From NCBI RefSeq assembly GCF_018070075.1, contig NZ_JAGPXE010000003.1:372001-436000 (forward strand): a DNA stretch of 64,000 bases, in the 5' to 3' direction. Of this stretch, positions 1 to 8,662 are shown piece after piece (positions within the stretch are counted from its first letter, which is position 1; each line of letters begins with the position of its first letter). A model generated the notes under the pieces. The model was not told the origin of the DNA. It did not search any database and worked only from the letters and a program-made list of their open reading frames with translations. The stretch comes from Saccharopolyspora endophytica (lineage in GTDB: Bacteria > Actinomycetota > Actinomycetes > Mycobacteriales > Pseudonocardiaceae). The position numbers and the translations under genes are program-made.

Positions 1-332
1 GGCGACCGCGGACCCTCACGCACCAACTCCCACTCGTGATCACCCCACCCCGACGCACGCGACAACGCACGACGCACCGCCGTGGCCACCGACTCCGCGC
101 TGAACCCCACCAACCGCGCGTCCTCGGGCAACCCACCCCGAATCCGCCGCACCAACTCCTCGGGCTCCGCCGACACCGGCGCACCCACCAACGACGCGTT
201 GATCGCCTCCAACGCCTCATCCGGCTCCAGGAAGAAATCCCCGCTCAACCGCACGTCCGACAACCGGCCATCGACCACCTCCAGGTCGACCACCACCAAC
301 TTGCCACCCGGAACCTTCAACTCACCGTGCAC
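1..332 (-). CDS. lplA: Lipoate-protein ligase, N-terminal part (cut by window edge)
   Basis: About 110 residues are visible, beginning VHGELKVPGGKLVVVDLEV and continuing through a GDFFLEPDEALEAIN stretch. This is the accessory (LplA C-terminal-like) domain, which in actinobacterial lipoate ligases is placed in front of the catalytic domain. The enzyme attaches lipoate to the E2 subunits of 2-oxoacid dehydrogenases and to GcvH. The start is a GTG preceded by GGAGAGGGG at six bases. The catalytic domain lies outside the window. It is transcribed divergently from the D-aminoacylase gene. Assignment rests on recognising the conserved N-terminal motif, so a stand-alone accessory protein remains possible. 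Confidence 0.75.
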   Translation of the reverse strand, partial: MHGELKVPGGKLVVVDLEVVDGRLSDVRLSGDFFLEPDEALEAINASLVGAPVSAEPEELVRRIRGGLPEDARLVGFSAESVATAVRRALSRASGWGDHEWELVREGPRS

Positions 333-419
333 AGCGCACCCCTCTCCCACAACATCGACAACACCACCCCCAGCCGCCGGAATTTCCCGATGAGACCCAG
401 CTCCCAGAAAGGCACGCCC

Positions 420-1967
420 ATGACCGAGCTGCTCACCGGAGCACTCATCGCCGACGGCACCGGCACACCCCTGCGACCCGCCGACGTCCTCATCGACGAC
501 CACCGCATCACCGCCGTCGAACCACCCGGCACGCTCCCCGAACACCACCCCCGACGCGACCTCACCGGACTCGTCCTGGCACCCGGCTTCATCGACGTCC
601 ACTCGCACGCCGACAACGCACCCCTGCTCACCGACCACGACACCACCAAGATCCTCCAAGGCGTCACCACCGAAGTCGTCGGCAACTGCGGATTCAGCCT
701 CGCACCCCGCACCACCACCCACGCCGACGTCCACGACGCGTTCCTGCAACGCCTCTTCCCACCCCTGAACACCACCTGGACCGGCTTCGCGGAGCTCTTC
801 CACGCCACCGACATCGCAGGCCACGTCACCAACCACTGCCCGCTCATCGGACACGGCACCCTGCGGGTGGCCGCCACCGGCATGACCGACGCCGCCCCCG
901 ACGCCGACGCGCTGCACCGCATGCGCGCGATGCTCGAAGAGGGCATGACCGCAGGCGCTTTCGGGCTCTCCAGCGGCCTGATCTACCCACCGGCCCTGTT
1001 CGCCACCACCGACGAGCTCACCGCACTGGCGGAGGTCCTCGGCGGTAACGGCCTCTACGCCACCCACATGCGCGACGAAGGCGACCACCTCCTCGACGCC
1101 ATCGACGAAGCCCTGCGCATCGGCCACGTCGCCGGCCGCACCCACCTGTCGCACCTCAAAGCCACCCACCCGCGCAACTGGGGCAGGATGCCCGACGCCC
1201 TCGACCGCATCCTCCAGGCCCGCGAAGCCGGGCACGTCGTCCACCAGGACGTCTACCCCTACACCGCCTCCTCCACCACCCTCACCTCGGTGCTGCCCAC
1301 CGACTACCTCGGCGGCGACTCCGAGCACACCCTCGCCAAGCTCACCGCCCCCACCGCGCACGCCGAGCTCACCGCCGCCATCGGCGAGACCACCCACTTC
1401 GACCGCATCCTCATCGCCACCACGCCCAGCCACCGCCACGAGGGACGCACCCTCGCCGACATCGCGGAATCCCGGAGCACCGACCCGATCACCGCCCTCA
1501 TCGACCTCCTGGTCACCGAGGAGCTCCGCGTCGCGATGATCCACTTCTCGATGCACGAGGACGACCTCGAAATCGCCCTCCGCGACACCCGCACCATGAT
1601 CGGCTCCGACGGCCTGCCACCCGGCAACGGCGGCCGACCGCACCCGCGCATGACCGGCACCTTCCCCCGAGTCCTCGGCCGCTACGTCCGCGAACGCGGC
1701 GTGCTGGAGCTGCCCGAGGCCATCCGCCGCATGACCTCCCTGCCCGCCGAAACGTTCCGGATCCCCGACCGCGGTCTGATCGCCCCGGGCAAGGTCGCCG
1801 ACCTCGTGGCCTTCGACGCCGACACCGTCGTGGACGTCGGCGACTACCAGGACGCCATGCGGCCACCGGCGGGAATCCCGTGGGTGTGCCTGGCCGGCAA
1901 GACCGTCGTCGAAGACGGCGGCTTCCTCGGCTCACGAGCCGGCACCCGCCTGACCCCCGAGGCCTGA
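420..1967 (+). CDS. N-acyl-D-amino-acid deacylase (D-aminoacylase)
   Basis: This 515-residue amidohydrolase-superfamily enzyme hydrolyses N-acyl-D-amino acids to D-amino acids. Visible metal and catalytic features are H61-x-H63 (DVHSHAD), C90 in GNCGFS, H216 in ATHMRDEGD, H242/H245 in THLSHLK and the aspartate near residue 397 in GSDG. The C-terminal GTFPRVLGRYV and RMTSLPAETF blocks are typical of the family. The ATG at 420 is preceded by AGAAAGG at seven bases. An in-frame ATG at 390 lacks a comparable site. It stands alone as a transcript and diverges from the lipoate ligase. Likely role: use of acylated D-amino acids from peptides or cell-wall material (inference). Confidence 0.9.
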   Translation: MTELLTGALIADGTGTPLRPADVLIDDHRITAVEPPGTLPEHHPRRDLTGLVLAPGFIDVHSHADNAPLLTDHDTTKILQGVTTEVVGNCGFSLAPRTTTHADVHDAFLQRLFPPLNTTWTGFAELFHATDIAGHVTNHCPLIGHGTLRVAATGMTDAAPDADALHRMRAMLEEGMTAGAFGLSSGLIYPPALFATTDELTALAEVLGGNGLYATHMRDEGDHLLDAIDEALRIGHVAGRTHLSHLKATHPRNWGRMPDALDRILQAREAGHVVHQDVYPYTASSTTLTSVLPTDYLGGDSEHTLAKLTAPTAHAELTAAIGETTHFDRILIATTPSHRHEGRTLADIAESRSTDPITALIDLLVTEELRVAMIHFSMHEDDLEIALRDTRTMIGSDGLPPGNGGRPHPRMTGTFPRVLGRYVRERGVLELPEAIRRMTSLPAETFRIPDRGLIAPGKVADLVAFDADTVVDVGDYQDAMRPPAGIPWVCLAGKTVVEDGGFLGSRAGTRLTPEA

Positions 1968-2025
1968 CCGGTCCTCGTTCGCCTCTTTTCGACCCGGTTG
2001 GTGTGGTGCGGACGTGGAGCATTTA

Positions 2026-2042
2026 TTTCAGCTACCACTGAA
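2026..2042 (+). repeat. TTTCA-N5-CACTGAA element, copy A
   Basis: First of three intergenic copies of the pattern TTTCA, five variable bases, CACTGAA. The others are at 2441-2457 and 7702-7718. This copy lies in the leader region upstream of the 45-residue peptide gene. It could be a regulatory site or a degenerate repeat. No protein is assigned to it. Confidence 0.4.
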
Positions 2043-2179
2043 TCTATAGAAGTTAATACTGAGAAGAAAGCCAGCTCGTCCGGGGGATTCCCCAGCGCGT
2101 GTGGCGCGTCCCACATGCGATCTGTCCACTCGCGACGGACGATCGGCCGGTGAAATCCGTTGCCGAGAGGAGCCCCGCC

Positions 2180-2317
2180 ATGACGCTCTCAGATCATCGA
2201 GTCGCCCCGCAGGACTCCTTCGACCCGGACGTGGACCTGGACCTCCCGGTCCAGACCCGTCGGGACTCAGTCGAGACCGAAGACGACGAAAGCCACGTCA
2301 TCCGCGGCTACGACTGA
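2180..2317 (+). CDS. 45-residue acidic peptide of unknown function
   Basis: A small gene encoding MTLSDHRVAPQDSFDP followed by an Asp-rich DVDLDL stretch and ending in HVIRGYD. It has no cysteine, no signal peptide and no membrane segment. Fourteen of 45 residues are Asp or Glu. The ATG is preceded by GAGAGGAG at seven bases, one of the best ribosome sites in the window, and an 11-bp hairpin follows the stop by a dozen bases. It therefore looks like an independently transcribed and translated peptide. The F-D-x-D stretch faintly recalls FxLD lanthipeptide leaders, but there is no Cys core and no modification enzyme nearby. I do not recognise the family. Confidence 0.55.
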   Translation: MTLSDHRVAPQDSFDPDVDLDLPVQTRRDSVETEDDESHVIRGYD

Positions 2318-2328
2318 CCCACCGAGCC

Positions 2329-2379
2329 GGCGCGCCGCCCACGGTCGCAGCAACACCTCCCAGGACCAGGCGGCGCGCC
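2329..2379 (+). terminator. Hairpin terminator after the 45-aa peptide
   Basis: GGCGCGCCGCC at 2329-2339 pairs perfectly with GGCGGCGCGCC at 2369-2379 across a 29-base loop and is followed by a pyrimidine-rich run. The position right after the peptide stop fits a factor-independent terminator, although there is no clean T tract. Confidence 0.6.
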
Positions 2380-2440
2380 CTCCCCTCCTCTTCCTGGCCG
2401 GTTCGGAGCTCGTTGGTGACCTTCGGCGTCTGAGCATCAG

Positions 2441-2457
2441 TTTCATTCGACACTGAA
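2441..2457 (+). repeat. TTTCA-N5-CACTGAA element, copy B
   Basis: Second copy of the element, about 40 bases upstream of the MerR -10 box. With the preceding G it matches copy C (7701-7718) at 16 of 18 positions. Confidence 0.45.
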
Positions 2458-2492
2458 CACACAGACGTCAATAACCCGTCGAGCCGTCGGCG

Positions 2493-2505
2493 TAGACTCT
2501 CGGGA
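2493..2505 (+). promoter_or_regulatory. -10 box of a leaderless merR transcript
   Basis: TAGACT at 2493-2498 lies six bases before the ATG at 2505, so transcription should begin on the start codon. There is no Shine-Dalgarno sequence, which supports leaderless translation. Confidence 0.5.
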
Positions 2506-2900
2506 TGCGGATCGGCGAGCTGTCCCAGCGCACGGGCGTGAGCCAGCGGTCACTGCGGTACTACGAGGAGCAGGGCCTGCTGAGCAGCTCACGCTCCGAC
2601 TCCGGGCAGCGCCACTACTCCGACGCCGCGGTCCAGCGCGTGTCGCTCATCCGGCAGCTGTTCGGCGCGGGCATGTCCAGCCGGGTGATCGCGACCGTCC
2701 TGCCGTGCGTGGACATCCCGGATGACCTGGGCGTCGCCGAGGAGACGTTCACGGCGATGATGCGCGAGCGCGACCGGATCGACGCCGACATCGCGCACTT
2801 GGTCGAGACCCGGGACGCGCTCGACGTGCTGATCAAGGCCAACGGCCGGCACCGGGCGTCGCTGTCCACGGCCACCGAACCGGCGGCGGAGTCGGCCTGA
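2505..2900 (+). CDS. MerR-family transcriptional regulator
   Basis: A 131-residue protein with the MerR winged-helix N-terminus MRIGELSQRTGVSQRSLRYY, followed by a coiled-coil dimerisation helix around residues 78-110. No paired cysteines for metal binding are visible in the C-terminal part, so it probably senses an organic or redox signal. The gene is followed 107 bases later by a zinc-type quinone oxidoreductase, and MerR proteins of this size commonly control such a neighbour. Start is ATG 2505, probably leaderless. Confidence 0.88.
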   Translation: MRIGELSQRTGVSQRSLRYYEEQGLLSSSRSDSGQRHYSDAAVQRVSLIRQLFGAGMSSRVIATVLPCVDIPDDLGVAEETFTAMMRERDRIDADIAHLVETRDALDVLIKANGRHRASLSTATEPAAESA

Positions 2901-2933
2901 TGCTGTGACCTGCACCTCGACTGGTTGCCCCTC

Positions 2934-2943
2934 ACATCGATGT
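2934..2943. promoter_or_regulatory. Palindrome upstream of the quinone oxidoreductase gene
   Basis: ACATCGATGT is a perfect 10-bp palindrome. It is nested in a looser CCTCA...TGAGG dyad in the gap between merR and the oxidoreductase. This is the natural place for the MerR operator. No direct evidence of binding exists. Confidence 0.35.
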
Positions 2944-3007
2944 CAGAGCTGAGGATGGCGACAGCGCCTGGAATCCCCCGGGCGGTCGCACGAGAGGCAG
3001 CAGAAAG

Positions 3008-3931
3008 ATGGCACGAGCGTGGGGTTTCAGCGAGCACGGCGGACCCGAGGTGCAGGAGTTCTTCGATCGTCCCGACCCCGTCCCCGGCCGCGATGAGGTG
3101 CTGCTCCGGGTCACCGCGGCCGGCGTGAACCCCCTCGACCACCTCGTGCGCGCGGGTCTGGTCCCCGGGCTCGACGGCGGGCGACCGTTTCCCCGCGTGC
3201 TGGGCATGGAGGCAGCGGGAGTCGTCCTCGCCCGGGGTGAGGACGTCGACGGCCTCGACGTGGGTGACGCGATCTTCGGTTTCGCGCTCACCGGTGGCGG
3301 CACCTACGCCGAGACGACGGTGCTGTCCGCCCCGAACACCGCGCGCATCCCGGCGGGTCTGTCCGCGATCACAGCGGCGACGCTGCCCGTCGCCGGAACG
3401 ACCGCGGTGGACGCGCTCGACCAGCTCGACCTCCCGGCCGGTGCCGCGGTCCTGGTCAACGGGGTCGGGGGCGGTGTCGGCCTCGCCGTCGCCCGGCTGG
3501 CCGTCGCGCGCGAGCTGCGCGTGATCGGCACCGGGAGCTCGGCCAAGCGCGAGCACGCCGAAGCCCTCGGGGTGCGGTTCATCGACTACACCGCCGAGGA
3601 CGTCGTCGCCTCGGCGCACGAGCTGGTCCCGGGCGGCTTCGACGGGATCGTCGACCTGGTCGGAGGCACCTCGCTGCGGACGGTCGCTCCGCTGGCCCGG
3701 GGCCCCCGCAACGTCGTGGCCGTGGGCGACATGTCGGTGCCGGATCTGGGCGGGCGTTTCGTCGAGCGCCGCCTCGATCGCGAGAACCTGGAGCAGGCGG
3801 CGCGACTGGCCCTCGACGGAGTCCTCGCTCCCGCGATCACCGCGATCCACCCCCTCTCCGACGCCCCGGCCGCCCTCGCCACCGTCGAGAACGGCCACAC
3901 CTCGGGCAAGGTCGTCATCGAAGTGGCATGA
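3008..3931 (+). CDS. Zinc-type alcohol dehydrogenase-like quinone oxidoreductase
   Basis: A 307-residue medium-chain reductase of the QOR type. The N-terminal GroES-like domain carries AAGVNPLDHLVRAG and VLGMEAAGVV. The Rossmann fold has the NADPH-binding GVGGGVGLAVARLA around residues 147-160, and the protein ends in the usual SGKVVIEV. No structural-zinc cysteine cluster is visible, as is normal for QOR. It probably reduces quinones or enones with NADPH and is likely controlled by the MerR protein upstream. An AGCAGAAAG stretch precedes the ATG. Confidence 0.88.
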   Translation: MARAWGFSEHGGPEVQEFFDRPDPVPGRDEVLLRVTAAGVNPLDHLVRAGLVPGLDGGRPFPRVLGMEAAGVVLARGEDVDGLDVGDAIFGFALTGGGTYAETTVLSAPNTARIPAGLSAITAATLPVAGTTAVDALDQLDLPAGAAVLVNGVGGGVGLAVARLAVARELRVIGTGSSAKREHAEALGVRFIDYTAEDVVASAHELVPGGFDGIVDLVGGTSLRTVAPLARGPRNVVAVGDMSVPDLGGRFVERRLDRENLEQAARLALDGVLAPAITAIHPLSDAPAALATVENGHTSGKVVIEVA

Positions 3932-3950
3932 GACCCGCCCGGAGACGACT

Positions 3951-3997
3951 GAGTGAGTGCTCGCTCATTGACATGAGTGAGCACTCACTCCTATCTT
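3951..3997 (+). promoter_or_regulatory. TetR operator with embedded promoter
   Basis: Arms GAGTGAGTGCTCGCTCA (3951-3967) and TGAGTGAGCACTCACTC (3974-3990) form an inverted repeat of 17 bp with one mismatch. The six-base spacer is TTGACA (3968-3973), a consensus -35 box. TATCTT at 3992-3997 lies 18 bases further on. A repressor bound here would cover the -35 box directly. Transcription should start at about 4004, the first base of the regulator's GTG. Confidence 0.8.
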
Positions 3998-4003
3998 GAT
4001 GGC

Positions 4004-4650
4004 GTGAGTTCTGAACCACCGCGCCGGCGTGCCTCGGCGATGAGCCCCGAGCAGCGGCGTGAAGCGATCGTCACGGCCGTCCTGCCCCTCGTGCGCGAGC
4101 ACGGCGCGCACGTCACCACCAAGCAGATCGCCCACGCCGCCGGGATCGCCGAAGGCACCGTGTTCCGGGCCTTCACCGACAAGACCGAGCTGCTGCACGC
4201 CTGCGTGACCGCCGCGCTGCGCCCGGACGAGCTGTGCGCCACCGTGCGCGCGGTTCCCCGCGACACCGACGTCGCCGCCCGGCTGACCGAGGCGGCTCAG
4301 CTGTTCCTCGACCACTTCACCAGCTTCGGCGAGCTCGTCCACACGCTCGCCGCCTCCGGCTTCGACCTGCGCGGAGGCCCCGAGGGCAAGCCCGCAGGCC
4401 TCCCGGAGGTCCGCGAGCAGTTCATCCGCGACCTCACCACCGCCCTCGCCTCGCTGGTCGATCCGCACGAGCTGCGGATCCCGCCCGAAGACCTCGCCAG
4501 CTACCTGCAGGCGCTCGTGCTCGGCATCCGGTTCACCGCCACCGCGCACCACACCAGCGACGTCGACCACCACGCCGCGATCCGCGCCCGCGTCGACGTG
4601 CTGCTGCACGGAGCTCTGGCCGAGACCACCGACGACCCCCGGGAGTCCCG

Positions 4651-4654
<4 letters not shown>
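4004..4654 (+). CDS. TetR-family repressor of the exporter operon
   Basis: A 216-residue TetR protein with the helix-turn-helix TTKQIAHAAGIAEGTVFRAF near the N-terminus and a variable ligand-binding C-terminal domain. The chosen start is GTG 4004, because the -10 box TATCTT ends seven bases upstream and there is no ribosome site, which indicates a leaderless message. An ATG at 3977 would lie inside the operator. The gene overlaps the ABC ATPase gene by ATGA, so it is autoregulated with the DrrAB/glycosyltransferase operon. Confidence 0.9.
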
Positions 4655-5586
<932 letters not shown>

Positions 5587-5594
5587 GGAACTCC

Positions 5595-6428
5595 ATGACC
5601 ACCACCGCCCCCGCCCCACCCGCTGCGAAGACGGCCGCCCCACGCCGATGGCGCGGCGCCTCCTACCCCACCCAGATCCGCGTGCTCACCGGCCGCTCGC
5701 TGCGCGCCGTGGTCAAGGACCCGCGCGTGGTGATCTTCAGCCTGCTGCAACCCCTGATCATGCTCGTGCTGTTCAGCCAGGTCTTCGGCAAGGCCATGAT
5801 GGGCGACGTCGCCTCCCAGGGCGGCAGCTACATCAACTACCTGATGCCGGCCATCCTGGTCACCACCGGCATCGGAGCCGCCATGCAGTCCGGAGTCGGG
5901 CTCGTCAGCGACATGAAGAACGGTGTCATCGCCCGCTTCCGCGCTCTGCCGATCGGGATGAGCTCGGTGCTCATCGCCCGCAGCCTGTCGGACCTCGTGC
6001 GCACCGCGGTGCAGCTGATCGTGCTGCTGACCGTCGCCTCGCTCGTGTTCGGCTTCGCCCCGGCCGGGGGCCTGGCCGGAACGCTCGGCGCGTTCTGCCT
6101 CGCCCTGTTCGTCAGCTGGTCGCTGTCGTGGATCTTCCTCGCGCTCGGCGCCTGGCTGCGCAAGGAGGAGGTCATGCAGAGCATCGGGTTCCTGGCGATG
6201 TTCCCGCTGATGTTCGCCTCCAGCGCCTTCGTCCCCATCCAGGCGCTGCCGGACTGGCTGGGCATCGTCGCCACGATCAACCCGCTGACCTACGCCGTGG
6301 ACGCCTCCCGCAACCTCTCGCTGGCCCTGCCCACCGGCACCGGCGTGATCTCCGCGCTGGGCACCAGCGCGCTGCTGTGCGCCATCGGCATCGCGATCGC
6401 GGTCCGCGGCTTCCGCCGCCCGCTGTGA
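5595..6428 (+). CDS. DrrB-type ABC transporter permease
   Basis: A 277-residue ABC-2 family membrane protein with about six predicted membrane segments. It has the family's N-terminal QIRVLTGRSLRAVVKDPRVV and a central LVSDMKNGVIARFRALPI loop. With the preceding ATPase it forms a two-component exporter. It sits between the ATPase and the glycosyltransferase in a tightly spaced operon, with 16 bases to the next start. Confidence 0.92.
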   Translation: MTTTAPAPPAAKTAAPRRWRGASYPTQIRVLTGRSLRAVVKDPRVVIFSLLQPLIMLVLFSQVFGKAMMGDVASQGGSYINYLMPAILVTTGIGAAMQSGVGLVSDMKNGVIARFRALPIGMSSVLIARSLSDLVRTAVQLIVLLTVASLVFGFAPAGGLAGTLGAFCLALFVSWSLSWIFLALGAWLRKEEVMQSIGFLAMFPLMFASSAFVPIQALPDWLGIVATINPLTYAVDASRNLSLALPTGTGVISALGTSALLCAIGIAIAVRGFRRPL

Positions 6429-6444
6429 CCACCTTCGAGGAGCC

Positions 6445-7635
6445 ATGAAGAAGCACTTCCTGTTCACCAGCGTGCCCGCGTTCGGGCACGTCAACCCGAC
6501 GCTGGCGCTGGTCACCGAACTGCTCGACCGCGGCCACCGGGTCACCTACGCCGTCGGCGCGGACGCGATCGAGCCCGTGCGCGCCACCGGTGCCGAGGTC
6601 ATCGAGCTGCCGACCACGATCCCCGAGGTCGGCGGTCGCGGGCAGCACTTCACCGCCGAGCGCATGCGGACCATGGCCGAGTTCTTCGTCGACGACGTCC
6701 GCAAGTGCTTGCCGGTGCTGCTCGCCCACTTCAGCGACGCACCGCCGGACGCGGTGTGCAGCGACGGCATGACGACCTACGGCCGGATGCTGGCCGAGAA
6801 GCTCGGGATCCCGGCGATAGCACTGGTCCCCAACTTCGCGGGCAACGAGAAGTTCGACCTGCGCACCGCGGTGATGGCCGAGCACGCCCGGGCCATGGGC
6901 TCCCCACCACCGGAGGCCCTGCACCAGCTCGAATCCGAGCTGAGCGAGCTCGGTGCCGAATTCGGCGTCGCGGCACCGAGTTTCATCGGAGGCACCCCGG
7001 CGGCGCTGAACCTGGTGTTCCTGCCCGAGGAGTTCCAGCTCGAGCACGAGACCTTCGACGAGCGCTTCCGGTTCATCGGGCCGCTGCTGGGCGACCGCGC
7101 GGACGAGCCCTACTCCCCCGCCGATCCCCAGCGCCCGCTGCTGTTCATCTCCCTGGGAACGGCGTTCAACGAGCGCCCGGAGTTCTACCGGCTGTGCATC
7201 GAGGCGTTCGCCGACGGCCCGTGGCAGGTCGCGATGTCGGTCGGTTCGCGCATCGACCTGGCCGACCTCGGCGAGATCCCGCCGACCTTCGACGTCCGCC
7301 GGTCGTTCCCGCAACCCGCCGTGCTGCGGCACGCGGAGGCGTTCGTCTCGCACGCCGGGATGAACTCGACCATGGAGTCGCTCCACGCCGGGGTGCCGCT
7401 CATCGCCGTCCCGCAGATGCCCGAGCAGTCGGCCAACGCCGCCCGCGCCGAGGAGCTGGGTCTCGGGACCGCGCTCGACTCCGAGTCCGTCACCGCGGCC
7501 GAGCTGCGCGAGACGGTCGACCGGGTGGCGGCCGACCCGGGCGTGCGCGCCACCCTCGACCGCATGCGCGAGGTCGTGCGCTCCTCGGGCGGTGCTCCCG
7601 CCGGCGCGGACGCCATCGAGGCGTTCGTGGGCTGA
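6445..7635 (+). CDS. Macrolide-type family 1 glycosyltransferase
   Basis: A 396-residue GT-B enzyme of the MGT/OleD group. The catalytic histidine is H15 in PAFGHVNP. The donor-binding signature includes SHAGMNSTMESL from about H303, followed by PQMPEQSANA. Family members inactivate macrolides or flavonoid-like compounds by transferring glucose from UDP-glucose. In an operon with TetR and DrrAB it most likely modifies the compound the pump exports, giving detoxification or self-resistance (inference). AGGAGCC precedes the ATG. Confidence 0.88.
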   Translation: MKKHFLFTSVPAFGHVNPTLALVTELLDRGHRVTYAVGADAIEPVRATGAEVIELPTTIPEVGGRGQHFTAERMRTMAEFFVDDVRKCLPVLLAHFSDAPPDAVCSDGMTTYGRMLAEKLGIPAIALVPNFAGNEKFDLRTAVMAEHARAMGSPPPEALHQLESELSELGAEFGVAAPSFIGGTPAALNLVFLPEEFQLEHETFDERFRFIGPLLGDRADEPYSPADPQRPLLFISLGTAFNERPEFYRLCIEAFADGPWQVAMSVGSRIDLADLGEIPPTFDVRRSFPQPAVLRHAEAFVSHAGMNSTMESLHAGVPLIAVPQMPEQSANAARAEELGLGTALDSESVTAAELRETVDRVAADPGVRATLDRMREVVRSSGGAPAGADAIEAFVG

Positions 7636-7701
7636 GGGCTCTCCCCTTCGGAGCGGGGTGGGCGGTGGTGTCCTGGTGAACCATCACCCGCTCCGTGCTG
7701 G

Positions 7702-7718
7702 TTTCATTCAGCACTGAA
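7702..7718 (+). repeat. TTTCA-N5-CACTGAA element, copy C
   Basis: Third copy, placed between the converging glycosyltransferase and TetR genes where no gene start is visible. It contains the palindrome TTCAGCACTGAA. The following bases (GTAATCAAC) also resemble those after copy B (GTCAATAAC). Confidence 0.4.
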
Positions 7719-7760
7719 GCCATGAATGTAATCAACATGTGACTCGTGGAGATCATCTTC

Positions 7761-7773
7761 GGCACTGAGTGCC
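7761..7773. promoter_or_regulatory. GGCACT-G-AGTGCC palindrome, 3' of tetR
   Basis: A 13-bp palindrome seven bases beyond the tetR stop. It is the exact reverse complement of the site at 8555-8567 upstream of the same gene, so the regulator gene is bracketed by two identical sites. Confidence 0.5.
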
Positions 7774-7779
7774 GTGGGT

Positions 7780-8523
7780 TCAGCGCTCGATTCCGCGCAG
7801 GGCTTCCTGCACCTGCTTGAGGACCACCTCGGCCGACGCCGAGGTGCGCACCGCCGCCACCACGACCGACTCCGAGTCCTCATCGGAGCCTCCCGCGGGC
7901 CACTGGCCGGAGATGGCGTCGCGGAGCCGGCCGGTCGCGTGCCGCAACGCCGCCCTGGCGTCGAGCTCTCCCCCGCTGCGCAGCCACTGGCGCAGCACGT
8001 GGTTGTGAGCGGCGACCACCGCCGCAGCGGCCACCGCCGCGTGCAGCTCACCATCGGGCTGGTCGGCGAAGCGGGCTCGCAGGTAGCGGGCGAAGACGCG
8101 CTGGTAGCGGTCGATGCTCGCGATCTCCTTGTCCCGCAAGGACGAAACCTGCCTGGTCAGCTCCGAGCGCTTGCGCGAGACCTCGGGCTCCTCCAGGTAC
8201 ATCCCGAGCACGAACTCCGCCGCCTCCCCCAGCACCAGCAGCGGGTCGGCGTCGGCGGAAGCCGCCTCCAGGAGCTCGACGACCTCGGCCAGCCGCTCGT
8301 CGTGCCCGGGGAACACGACGTCCTCCTTGGACCGGAAGTACCGGAAGAAGGTCCGCCTGCCGACCCCGGCGGCCTCGGCGATCTGGTCCACAGTGGTCGC
8401 CTCGAAGCCCTGCTCGGCGAACTTCTCCAGCGCTGCGACCGCGATCGCGCTGCGCACCTTCCGGCGGCCGTGCGGAGTTCGTCCGGAACGGGACTTGGGC
8501 GCCGCAGCGACTGCCTCGGACAT
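7780..8523 (-). CDS. TetR-family regulator
   Basis: A 247-residue TetR protein with the helix-turn-helix TTVDQIAEAAGVGRRTFFRYF and the usual FRSKEDVVF continuation. The ATG at 8523 is preferred over upstream in-frame codons because those would run through the promoter region. It diverges from an acyl-CoA dehydrogenase gene with 139 bases between them, and the GGCACT-N-AGTGCC palindrome is in that gap. It probably represses itself and possibly the dehydrogenase. Confidence 0.88.
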   Translation of the reverse strand: MSEAVAAAPKSRSGRTPHGRRKVRSAIAVAALEKFAEQGFEATTVDQIAEAAGVGRRTFFRYFRSKEDVVFPGHDERLAEVVELLEAASADADPLLVLGEAAEFVLGMYLEEPEVSRKRSELTRQVSSLRDKEIASIDRYQRVFARYLRARFADQPDGELHAAVAAAAVVAAHNHVLRQWLRSGGELDARAALRHATGRLRDAISGQWPAGGSDEDSESVVVAAVRTSASAEVVLKQVQEALRGIER

Positions 8524-8554
8524 GGCCGGAATATAGCACCGGTGAATTGCTAGT

Positions 8555-8567
8555 GGCACTCAGTGCC
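8555..8567. promoter_or_regulatory. GGCACT-C-AGTGCC palindrome, 5' of tetR
   Basis: A 13-bp palindrome 31 bases upstream of the tetR start, in the divergent tetR/acyl-CoA dehydrogenase gap. It is the likely operator. Its twin is at 7761-7773. Confidence 0.55.
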
Positions 8568-8662
8568 GTTACGATGACGGCGATATCGGTCCGCCGCGTG
8601 ACGCTGGCGGCATTGCGACGAAACCCGCCGCCGGCGATGCGACGGGACTAGGGAGGGACCCG

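Noticed and set aside
36-419. The upstream in-frame extension of the D-aminoacylase gene
   Set aside because: It translates to Arg/His/Pro-rich nonsense, overlaps the divergent lipoate ligase, and the internal ATG at 420 has a good ribosome site.
2180-2317. The 45-residue peptide as an FxLD lanthipeptide precursor
   Set aside because: It has no cysteine, and no LanM, LanC or kinase-cyclase gene is nearby. Only a weak F-D-x-D resemblance remains.
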